Of a DNA stretch of 42,865 nt, positions 6,614-13,497 are shown piece by piece. The DNA comes from JACVRW01 sp036407035 (GTDB lineage Bacteria > Actinomycetota > Thermoleophilia > Solirubrobacterales > Thermoleophilaceae). The translations under genes and the position numbers were made by a program. The DNA is taken from positions 1 through 42,865 of the forward strand of contig DASXAA010000202.1 of the NCBI GenBank assembly GCA_036407035.1, written 5' to 3'. The notes under the pieces are model-generated. The model was not told the origin of the DNA and ran no database searches. It saw nothing but the letters and a program-made list of their open reading frames with translations. The stretch's first letter is position 1, and each line of letters starts with the position of its first letter.

Positions 6614-8212
6614 ATGGAATTCCGGCTTCTTGGCCCACTGGAAGTGATCGAGCGCGATCGCTCGCTGGCGCTCGGCGGCGCCAAGCAGCGCTCGCTGCTC
6701 GCGGTCCTCCTGCTCCACGCCAACGAGCTCGTCTCCGCCGACCGCCTGATCGACGAGCTCTGGGCGGAGGCGCCGCCCGCCACGGCCGCGAAGAGCGTCC
6801 AGGTCTACGTGTCGCGGCTGCGCAAGGAGCTGGGCGAGGGCAGGCTCGAGACGCGCGCGCCCGGTTACCTCCTGCGGGTCGACTCGGCCGAGCATGACCT
6901 CGCCCGCTTCCGGCAGCTCACCGCCGAGGCGGCCGGGGCCGACGCCGACGACGCTGCCGAGAAGCTGCGGCAGGCGCTCGCGCTCTGGCGCGGCCCGGCA
7001 CTCGCCGACCTGGCCTACGAGCCGTTCGCCCAGGCCGAGATCACCCGGCTCGAGGAGCTTCGATGGGCCGCGCTCGAGCAGCGGGTGGACGCCGACCTCG
7101 CCTGCGGCAGGCACGCGGAGCTGGTGGGGGAGCTCGAGGCGCTCGTCGCGGAGCACCCGCTCCGGGAGCGGCTGCGCGCCCAACTGATGCTCGCGCTGTA
7201 CCGCTCGGCGCGCCAGGCCGAGGCGCTCGACGCCTACAGGGCGGCCCGGCGCGAGCTGTCCGAGGAGCTAGGCCTCGAGCCGAGCGACGAGCTGAAGCGG
7301 CTCGAGCAGGCGATCCTGCGCCAGGACCCGGCGCTCGAGCTGCGGCGCGAGGCGCCGCCCGCCGCCCCGCCCGCGCAGGCGCCCGCCCCGGAGCGGTCCC
7401 TGCTCGTCGTCCCGCGCGCGCTCGACGGTCTCGACGCGCTCATCCGGCTGGCGAAGCCGCTGGCCGGATCGCGCCCGCCGCGCGAGCTGATCCTCGCCGG
7501 GGTGGTCGGGCCGGCGGAGCTGGGCGCCGCGAACGCCGCTCTCGCCGAGCGCCGCGACGAGCTGCTCGGCCGCGGCCTGGCCGTGCGGACCGCCGCGTTC
7601 ACGTCACCGGCCCCGGGCGAGGACGTCGTGCGGCTGGCCTCGCAGGAGACCGTCGACCTGCTGCTGATGGACGCGGGAGAGGACCCGCTCGGCGGCGACG
7701 CCGGCGTCGTGCTCGACCAGGCGCCATGCGACGTCGCGATGCTGGTCGACGCCGGTGGCCCGCGCGCCGACGGGCCGGTGATCGTGCCGTTCGGCGCCGC
7801 TTGGCACGACTGGGCGGCGCTCGAGCTCGGCGCCTGGGTGGCCCGTTCGACCGACTCGCCGCTGCGCCTGGTCGGCGCGGCCGCGGCGGGGCGCGATGAC
7901 GGGCGCGACGCGAGCCGGCTGCTCGCCGACGCCTCGCTGATCGTCCAGCGCCGCGCCGGGATCGTCGCCGAGCCGCTCCTCGCGACCCGCGGCAGGCAGG
8001 GCGTGATGGCGCTCGCCGAGGGCGCCGGTCTGCTGGTCGTCGGCCTGTCGGAGCGCTGGCGGCAGGAGGGGCTCGGCCGCGCACGCGGCGAGCTGGTGGC
8101 ACGGCCGCCGGCGCCGACCGTGCTCGTCCGCAGGGGCCCGCGCCCCGGCGGCCTGGCGCCGGCCGCGCCGCCGACCCGCTTCGGCTGGTCCATGACGGCG
8201 GTGGAGTCGTGA
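6614..8212 (+). CDS. AfsR/SARP-family transcriptional regulator with extra C-terminal (USP-like) region
   Basis: The 532-residue protein opens with an OmpR-type winged helix (FRLLGPLEV at 3-11, AKQRSLLAVLLLHANELVSAD, then SVQVYVSRLRKELG and a RAPGYLL strand). A bacterial transcriptional activator domain follows at roughly 95-240. This is the SARP plan. A Pro/Ala linker at about 245-265 leads to a 260-residue tail instead of the NB-ARC domain of classical AfsR. The tail has two alpha/beta segments (SLLVVPRALDGLDALIRLAK; VIVPFGAAWHDWAALELGAW, then LLVVGLSERWRQEGLG and TVLVRRGP). It reminds me of universal-stress-protein or antiporter cytoplasmic domains; that resemblance is tentative. The stop overlaps the kinase start (GTGA, 8209-8212), so the two are translationally coupled, recalling the AfsK-AfsR pair. 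Confidence 0.85.
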   Translation: MEFRLLGPLEVIERDRSLALGGAKQRSLLAVLLLHANELVSADRLIDELWAEAPPATAAKSVQVYVSRLRKELGEGRLETRAPGYLLRVDSAEHDLARFRQLTAEAAGADADDAAEKLRQALALWRGPALADLAYEPFAQAEITRLEELRWAALEQRVDADLACGRHAELVGELEALVAEHPLRERLRAQLMLALYRSARQAEALDAYRAARRELSEELGLEPSDELKRLEQAILRQDPALELRREAPPAAPPAQAPAPERSLLVVPRALDGLDALIRLAKPLAGSRPPRELILAGVVGPAELGAANAALAERRDELLGRGLAVRTAAFTSPAPGEDVVRLASQETVDLLLMDAGEDPLGGDAGVVLDQAPCDVAMLVDAGGPRADGPVIVPFGAAWHDWAALELGAWVARSTDSPLRLVGAAAAGRDDGRDASRLLADASLIVQRRAGIVAEPLLATRGRQGVMALAEGAGLLVVGLSERWRQEGLGRARGELVARPPAPTVLVRRGPRPGGLAPAAPPTRFGWSMTAVES

Positions 8213-11200
8213 GTGCGGTCGTCGAGCCCGGCTCCGCCTTCGGCCGTTATCGGGTCGAGTCGCTGTTGGGGCGTGGGGGGATGGGTGTGGTCTACCGCGC
8301 GACGGATCCGTCGTTGGAGCGGGCGGTGGCGTTGAAGCTGGTGGCGCCGGAGTTGTCAGGGGACGAGCGTTTCCGGGCGCGTTTCCTGAGGGAGCCGCGG
8401 TTGGCGGCGTCGCTTGAGCATCCGAATGTGGTGCCGATCTACGAGGCCGGCGAGCGCGAGGGGCAGTTGTTCCTGGCGATGCGCTATGTGGGCGGGAGCG
8501 ATCTGCGCAGCGTGCTGGCGGATGAGGGGAGGCTGTCGCCGGAGCGGGCGCTGGCGCTCCTGGGCCAGGTGGCGGGGGCGCTCGATGCGGCGCATGGGCG
8601 TGGGTTGGTGCATCGTGATGTGAAGCCGGCGAACGTGTTGCTGGACGAGAGCGAGCACGTCTATCTGACCGATTTCGGGGTGACGAAGCAGTTGGGCGGC
8701 GACTCGACGGATACGGGTCAGCTGGTGGGGACGCTCGACTATCTGGCGCCGGAGCAGATCCGTGGCGAGCCGGTGGATGCGCGCAGCGACGTCTATGCGC
8801 TCGGCTGTGTGCTCTACGAGTGTCTGGCGGGCCGGCCGCCGTTCCGGCGCGAGTCGGAGGCCGAGACGTTGTGGGCGCACATGCAGGACGAGCCGCCGCC
8901 GCTGCCCCGCTACCCGAGGCTCGACCCGGTGCTGCGAAAGGCGCTGGCGAAGGACAAGGGGGCGCGCCAGGCGAGCTGCGGCGAGCTGATCGACCAGGCC
9001 CGCGACGCGCTCGGGCTCGCCGCCCCGCCGGCCGCCCGCGGGCCGCGCCTGCCCGCCGGCCTCGTGCGCCGCCGGCGCGCGATCGCGGCGGCCGGTGCGG
9101 CCGTGCTCGGCTTGGCGATGGTCGCCGCGGTCGTGGTCCTCGCGCTCGGAGGAAACGAGACCGGAGCGGCGCCTGTCGGCAACGGAGTCGCGGCGATCGG
9201 CCCGGACGGCGGCAAGGTCGACGCGCTCATCGAGTCGTCCACGGCGCCGAGCAACATCGCCGTCGGGGAGGGCGCCGTCTGGGTGCTCAACACGCAGAAC
9301 AAGACGGTTTCGCGCATCGACCCGAAGACGAAGGTCGTGACCAAGCGCTTCACGATGCCGGGCTTCCCGACCGACATCGCTGCCGGGCAGGGCGCGGTCT
9401 GGGTCGGCAACAGCGCCAGGAGCAGCATCGGCAACGGCTTCACGGCGAGCATCTCCCGCGTCGACCCCCAGACGGGCAAGGTCACGCACACGGAGAAGCT
9501 GCCCGACAGGACGGGCGCCGGCGCGCTCGCGACCTTCAACTGGGGAGTTCCCGACATCGCGCCCGCCCAGGGGGCGGTGTGGGCGAAGAACCCGGACGCG
9601 ACCGTCTCCCGCCTCGACGCCGAGACGGGCCGGCTGGTAGCGACGATCGACGTCGACGCGAACCTGATCGCGGCGGGGCCGGGGGGCGTGTGGGTCGATG
9701 ACGGCGACGGCGTCAGGCGCGTGAACACGAGGACAAACCGGCTCGGGCGGCGCATCCCGGTTGCCACCGCCGACCTCAGCTCCATGGCCGTGGGCGCCGG
9801 GAAGATATGGGGAACTGACGACCAGCAGGGCGTCGTCTGGCGAATCGATCCGGGACCCGCGCCGGTCGCGCGAACAATCGACGTCGGCGTCGGTGTCACC
9901 TACATCGCCTTCGGCGAGGGCGCGGTCTGGACGGCGAACTACCTCGACGGGATGGTCAGCAAGATCGACCCGAGGACGAACAAGGTCACCGACAGGATCC
10001 CCGTCGGCGCCGCGCAGGCGATCGCGGCCGGCGCCGGCTCGGCGTGGGTGAGCACCGCGGGGGGCGCCGAGGCCGGCACCCTGCCCGCGTCGGCCTGCGG
10101 CGCGGTCACCCCCGCCGGCACGAAGCCGGACGTGCTGATCGCCTCCGACATGCCGCTGCAGGGTCCCCAGAGCGCGGCCCCGGAGGCGATCGCCGACGCG
10201 ATCCGCCACGTCATCTCGCAGCGCGACTACAGGGCAGGCAGGTACACCGTCGGCTACAGCTCCTGCGACGATTCGACGGCGCAGACCGGAGGCTTCGAGA
10301 ACCGCAAGTGCGCGGCCAATGCGAACGCCTACGCGCGGGCGGACCGACTGGTCGCAGTGATCGGCACGTACAACTCGGACTGCGCCGCTGTCGAGATCCC
10401 GATTCTGAACAAGGCCCCCGGGGGGCCATTGGCGATGATCAGCCCCATGAACACGTGGCAGGGGCTGACGCGCAGCGTGCAGCCGGCCATCGGTCGCCGG
10501 GGCGAGCCCGACGTGTACTACCCGACGGGCAGACGCAACTTCGTTCGCGTGGCTCCCGACGACGATCTCCTCGCCGCGGCCGACGCGATCCTCGCGAAGC
10601 GCCTCGGCATCGAGCGGGTCTACGTCGTCGACGACGGCAGCGACCTCTGGAAGGTGGAGCTGTCGAGTCCGTTCCGCAAGGCCGCGCGCAAGCTCGGGGT
10701 CGGCATCGCCGGGTCTGCGACCTTCGATCCCAGAGCCGAGCGCTACGACGCCCTGGCCGAGCGGATCGCGCGTTCCGGTGCGGGCGCCGTGGTCCTCGGC
10801 GCCGATCCCTTCAACGGCGGCGACAGGGTCGTCCGGGCCCTTCGGAAACGGCTCGGATCGCGGGTCAAGATCATGGCCGGCTTCTTCTTCACCGCGCCGG
10901 TGCCGGATGTCCTGAAACGCGTCGGCCCGGCTGCCCACGGGATCTACGTGAGCACCAGCGACCTTCCGCGCGGCGTCATGCCGCTGAGCCCCGCGGGCCG
11001 TCGCTTCGCCGCCGAGATCGGTGAATCGGCGAGACAGAACCAGGGCGTGATCGAGGCCGGGCAAGCCACAGAGCTCGTGCTCGACGCAATCGCGCGCTCC
11101 GACGGGACGCGCGAATCCGTGCTGAAGCAGCTGCGCGCGAGCCGCGTGAGGAACGGGATCCTCGGGAGCTTCGGCTTCGACGCGAACGGGGACATGACCA

Positions 11201-11322
11201 CGGCGGCGGTGCCCGTCGTCCGGCTCACCGGCTCGACGCCGCCCGGCGCCGGCATGCCGACCAACTTCCAGGGAGCGGTCCTCGACCGCGTCGTGGTCGT
11301 GCCGACGCGGCTCGTGAAATAG
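8209..11322 (+). CDS. Transmembrane Ser/Thr protein kinase with beta-propeller and type I periplasmic binding-protein sensor domains
   Basis: A 1037-residue receptor-like kinase. The kinase domain spans about residues 11-270: glycine loop GRGGMGVVY (21-29), lysine K43, HRDVKPAN (135-142), DFG (155-157), APEQ (180-183). A membrane helix lies at about 291-313 after a basic RRRR. Outside come five or more repeats of the type 'GEGAVWVLN...VSRIDPKTKVV' (about 338-615), as in virginiamycin-B-lyase/YVTN propellers. From about 635 to 1030 there is a branched-chain amino-acid (LivJ-type, Peripla_BP_6) domain: VLIASDMPLQGP, AVIGTYNSDCAAVEIPILNK, RVYVVDDGSDLW, AVVLGADPFNG, IKIMAGFFFT-like VKIMAGFFFT. 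It probably senses a small ligand and phosphorylates a partner, the coupled AfsR-like protein being the obvious candidate. Codon usage in about 8262-8870 (many TTG, GGT, GAT, CGT) differs from the flanks. Confidence 0.85.
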   Translation: MSAVVEPGSAFGRYRVESLLGRGGMGVVYRATDPSLERAVALKLVAPELSGDERFRARFLREPRLAASLEHPNVVPIYEAGEREGQLFLAMRYVGGSDLRSVLADEGRLSPERALALLGQVAGALDAAHGRGLVHRDVKPANVLLDESEHVYLTDFGVTKQLGGDSTDTGQLVGTLDYLAPEQIRGEPVDARSDVYALGCVLYECLAGRPPFRRESEAETLWAHMQDEPPPLPRYPRLDPVLRKALAKDKGARQASCGELIDQARDALGLAAPPAARGPRLPAGLVRRRRAIAAAGAAVLGLAMVAAVVVLALGGNETGAAPVGNGVAAIGPDGGKVDALIESSTAPSNIAVGEGAVWVLNTQNKTVSRIDPKTKVVTKRFTMPGFPTDIAAGQGAVWVGNSARSSIGNGFTASISRVDPQTGKVTHTEKLPDRTGAGALATFNWGVPDIAPAQGAVWAKNPDATVSRLDAETGRLVATIDVDANLIAAGPGGVWVDDGDGVRRVNTRTNRLGRRIPVATADLSSMAVGAGKIWGTDDQQGVVWRIDPGPAPVARTIDVGVGVTYIAFGEGAVWTANYLDGMVSKIDPRTNKVTDRIPVGAAQAIAAGAGSAWVSTAGGAEAGTLPASACGAVTPAGTKPDVLIASDMPLQGPQSAAPEAIADAIRHVISQRDYRAGRYTVGYSSCDDSTAQTGGFENRKCAANANAYARADRLVAVIGTYNSDCAAVEIPILNKAPGGPLAMISPMNTWQGLTRSVQPAIGRRGEPDVYYPTGRRNFVRVAPDDDLLAAADAILAKRLGIERVYVVDDGSDLWKVELSSPFRKAARKLGVGIAGSATFDPRAERYDALAERIARSGAGAVVLGADPFNGGDRVVRALRKRLGSRVKIMAGFFFTAPVPDVLKRVGPAAHGIYVSTSDLPRGVMPLSPAGRRFAAEIGESARQNQGVIEAGQATELVLDAIARSDGTRESVLKQLRASRVRNGILGSFGFDANGDMTTAAVPVVRLTGSTPPGAGMPTNFQGAVLDRVVVVPTRLVK

Positions 11323-11426
11323 ACAATTCGGCCAGGCGGCGCGACCCGCGCTTGGGCCGTCCGCGCCGCGCGCCGAGACACGAGCGCGGAAGACCCGACC
11401 CCGCAGGCGAAAGGGGGCCTACCCCT

Positions 11427-11879
11427 ATGGCCGTTTCGAGCCTTGCCCTTGACGCCGGCATCCCGACCGGCACCACGCGCCGACGCGTGCGACTCGCGAT
11501 CGCGGGTGGCCGCCGCGCGCCCGAACGCGCCCGCGAGCTGCTGGCCGAGGCCTCGGTCTGGCTGCCGCGCGCGCTTCACCAGCCGCTCCTGCTCCTGACC
11601 TGCGAGCTCGTGAGCAACAGCGTCCGCCACGGCCAGGCCGGCGACGGCGACGTGATCGGCATCGAGCTCTGGACCACCCGCCGCGGCGTGTGCGTCGAGG
11701 TCAGCGACCCGGGGCCGGGCTTCGCGCCCGCGCCGCGCGACCAGCCGCTCGACGAGCCCGGCGGCTGGGGCCTCGTGCTCGTGGAGCGGATGGCGACCCG
11801 CTGGGGCGTGCTCAGCGAAGCGCGAACGCGCGTCTGGTTCGAGCTCGCGTTCGCCGACGCGGCCCCGGCGCGGGTCTGA
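11427..11879 (+). CDS. RsbW/SpoIIAB-like ATP-binding anti-sigma regulatory factor
   Basis: A 150-residue HATPase_c_2 protein. The N-box LTCELVSNSVRHG carries E60 and N64, the G1 box is VSDPGPGF (D94), and the G2 box is GGWGLVLVERMA (112-123). Such proteins bind ATP and phosphorylate STAS-domain antagonists or hold sigma factors inactive in general-stress and sporulation-type partner-switching. No sigma factor or STAS partner is adjacent, so the target is unknown. The ATG at 11427 has the weak site AAAGGGGG about 10 bases upstream. The last 68 bases overlap, in antisense, the 3' end of the ACT-domain gene. Confidence 0.85.
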   Translation: MAVSSLALDAGIPTGTTRRRVRLAIAGGRRAPERARELLAEASVWLPRALHQPLLLLTCELVSNSVRHGQAGDGDVIGIELWTTRRGVCVEVSDPGPGFAPAPRDQPLDEPGGWGLVLVERMATRWGVLSEARTRVWFELAFADAAPARV

Positions 11880-12111
11880 GCTCCACCGAGAGCACCTCCA
11901 CGAGCCGGCCGAGCCACGCCTGAGCACGCTCGGGCGCCGGGCCGGTGATCGCCAGGTCCACCACGGCCACGCCGCCCGATCCGAGCCGGTAGTCCAGCTC
12001 CACCACCTCGAGCCTGCGCCTGGCGCAGATGGCGGTGATGCGCGCCAGGGCGTGCGGCGTCGGGTCCACCCGCAACGTCAGGTGGTGGCTGTCTGCGGTG
12101 CTGTCCGTCAT
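11812..12111 (-). CDS. Single ACT-domain protein, IlvM/IlvN-like (acetolactate synthase regulatory subunit type)
   Basis: The 99-residue protein is essentially one ACT domain: HLTLRVDPTPHALARITAIC, then RRRLEVVELDYRLGSGGVAVVDLAITG (about residues 10-57), then a helix and a closing VEVLSVEL strand. This is the form of small IlvM-type regulatory subunits of acetolactate synthase, which bind a branched-chain amino acid and tune the catalytic subunit. No catalytic ilvB/ilvG is next to it. The tail is arginine-rich and overlaps the anti-sigma gene in antisense by 68 bases. GGAGGAG lies seven bases before the ATG. Upstream, 88 bases away, ends a putative leader peptide with Val/Ile codons, supporting a link to branched-chain amino acids. 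Confidence 0.75.
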   Translation of the reverse strand: MTDSTADSHHLTLRVDPTPHALARITAICARRRLEVVELDYRLGSGGVAVVDLAITGPAPERAQAWLGRLVEVLSVELRPAPGPRRRTRARTRRAFALR

Positions 12112-12212
12112 GTCGAGCTCCTCCGGTTGGGGCGGAACTCGAGGACGCCATCGCCTCGGGTCCCGCGGACCCTCGGCCTGCGCCTGTCGAGGCGCAGGCC
12201 TAGACGATGGCG
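12112..12212 (-). promoter_or_regulatory. Candidate ribosome-mediated attenuator upstream of the ACT-domain gene
   Basis: On the minus-strand RNA, three helices can form between the leader peptide codons and the ACT gene. Hairpin 1 is an 11-bp perfect stem (arms 12190-12200 and 12175-12185, loop of four), beginning within the leader stop codon. Hairpin 2 is a 6-bp stem (12167-12172 with 12158-12163, loop of three). An outer helix pairs the Ile-Ala-Ile-Val codons (12202-12212) with 12146-12156: eleven pairs, one of them G-U. A ribosome stalled on those codons would block the outer helix. No U-tract follows hairpin 1, so whether it ends transcription or controls access to the GGAGGAG site is open. 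Confidence 0.6.
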
Positions 12213-12268
12213 ATGACGCGCCGGCCGGACACGGCAAGGGTGAGGCAGGTCCGGTCGTCGCGGGTCAT
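12200..12268 (-). CDS. Putative 22-residue leader peptide ending Val-Ile-Ala-Ile-Val
   Basis: An ATG at the complement of 12266-12268 opens a 22-codon frame that closes with TAG at 12200-12202. It begins MTRDDRTCLTLAVS and ends with RRVIAIV. Four of the last five codons before the stop are Val or Ile (GTC ATC GCC ATC GTC). The stop codon is the first part of an 11-bp hairpin. The ATG is eight bases after a -10-like TATCTT, so the transcript would start at or next to the ATG, as in leaderless leader peptides of actinobacteria. The peptide probably acts through its translation and not as a protein. Confidence 0.6.
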   Translation of the reverse strand: MTRDDRTCLTLAVSGRRVIAIV

Positions 12269-12276
12269 CGCACCCC

Positions 12277-12305
12277 AAGATACGGGTCCGAGCGCGCGCG
12301 GTCCA
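12277..12305 (-). promoter_or_regulatory. Putative promoter of the leader peptide/ACT transcript
   Basis: Reading the minus strand, TGGACC (complement of 12300-12305) and TATCTT (complement of 12277-12282) are separated by 17 bases. Each matches four of six bases of the sigma-70 type consensus. Transcription would begin close to the leader ATG at 12268. Confidence 0.45.
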
Positions 12306-12372
12306 GCGAACTCGACGGGAATCCGAGCGCAGGGGGTCACGGCTCAACCCTCGCGGCCCTAACCTGTGGCGC

Positions 12373-13497
12373 GTGCGCCTGCCCGACTTCCGGCTCGAGC
12401 GGTTCTTCGCCCGCTACGAGTTCGAGGTGCCCTACCTCCTCTGCTCCTCCGACGTGGAGGCGTTCACGCTCGCCGAGCTGCTGGCGCTGGCCGACGACCG
12501 CGGCCGCGAGCTGTGGGACGGCCTCGCGCTCGGCTACACCGAATCGGCGGGCGCGCCGGCGCTGCGCGAGGAGATCGCGGGCCTCTACGAGGGCGTCGAG
12601 CCCGGCGACGTGCTCGTCTTCGCCGGCGCCGAGGAGGCGATCTTCGCCTTCGCGAACGTGGCGCTGGGTCCGGGCGACCACGCGGTAGTCGTCTGGCCCG
12701 CGTACCAGTCGCTCCACGAGGTGGCGCGGTCCGCGGGCGCGGAGGTCACGCTGATGCGGCTCGAGCACGACTCGGGCTGGGCGCTCGACCTGGACGCGGT
12801 CGAGCGGGTGATCACGCCGTCCACGCGCGCGATCGTCGTGAACTTCCCGCACAACCCGACAGGCGCCCACCTGGGCGCCGCGGATTACGAGCGCCTGCTG
12901 GCGCTGGCCGACGAGGCGGGTGCGGCGCTCTTCTCCGACGAGGTCTACCGCTGGCTCGAGTACGACGAGCGCGAGCGGCTGCCGGCCGCCGTCGAGCGCT
13001 CGTCGAGGGCCGTGAGCCTCGGCGTCATGTCGAAGACCTTCGCACTGCCCGGCCTGCGCATCGGCTGGGTCGCGTCCCGCGACCGCGAGCTGCTCGCGCG
13101 CCTCGCTGCGTTCAAGGACTACACGACGATCTGCAACAGCGCGCCGAGCGAGGTGCTGGCGCTGATCGCGCTGCGCGCGCTCGACCACGTGGTCGCGCGC
13201 AGCCGCGAGATCGTGGACTCGAACCTCGGGCTGCTCGACGACTTCTTCGAGCGCCGCTGCGACCGCTTCGAGTGGGTCCGGCCGAAGGCGGGCCCGATCG
13301 CTTTCCCGCGCCTCGCCGGCGAGCCGGTCGCGCAGTTCTGCGACCAGCTCGCGCGCGAGGCGGGCGTGCTGCTGCTCCCGGGCGCCGAGTACGAGCATCC
13401 CGGCGAGCACTTCCGGCTCGGCTTCGGGCGCCGCAACATGCCCGAGGCGCTCGAGCGCCTCGAGGCGTTCGTGGACGCCCGCCGGGTCGCCGCCTAG
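12373..13497 (+). CDS. PLP-dependent aminotransferase, class I/II fold
   Basis: The 374-residue protein is a fold-type I aminotransferase. Landmarks: NFPHNPTGAHL (NPTG at 161-164), SDEVYRWLEY (188-197) with the PLP-contacting Asp and Tyr, and the Schiff-base lysine K221 in SLGVMSKTFALPGLRIGWV; the phosphate-binding/C-terminal arginine region is FRLGFGRRN. It transfers an amino group between an amino acid and a keto acid; substrate preference is not readable from sequence. The GTG start has TAACCT at 12360-12365, seven bases upstream (leaderless pattern). It is divergent from the ACT-domain gene with its leader, hinting at, but not proving, a role in amino-acid metabolism. Its stop shares CTAG (13494-13497) with the convergent dioxygenase. 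Confidence 0.88.
   Translation: MRLPDFRLERFFARYEFEVPYLLCSSDVEAFTLAELLALADDRGRELWDGLALGYTESAGAPALREEIAGLYEGVEPGDVLVFAGAEEAIFAFANVALGPGDHAVVVWPAYQSLHEVARSAGAEVTLMRLEHDSGWALDLDAVERVITPSTRAIVVNFPHNPTGAHLGAADYERLLALADEAGAALFSDEVYRWLEYDERERLPAAVERSSRAVSLGVMSKTFALPGLRIGWVASRDRELLARLAAFKDYTTICNSAPSEVLALIALRALDHVVARSREIVDSNLGLLDDFFERRCDRFEWVRPKAGPIAFPRLAGEPVAQFCDQLAREAGVLLLPGAEYEHPGEHFRLGFGRRNMPEALERLEAFVDARRVAA

Noticed and set aside
7360..7410. GC-rich low-complexity stretch as a repeat element
   Set aside because: It is the Pro/Ala linker of the AfsR-like protein, explained by coding content.
8356..11064. 902-codon minus-strand frame opposite the receptor kinase
   Set aside because: No recognisable domain, composition typical of an antisense shadow, and the plus strand encodes clear kinase and binding-protein motifs.
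12108..12347. 79-codon minus-strand frame overlapping the leader region
   Set aside because: Different frame from the leader peptide, Arg-rich with no motif and no promoter spacing; the 22-codon frame explains the region better.
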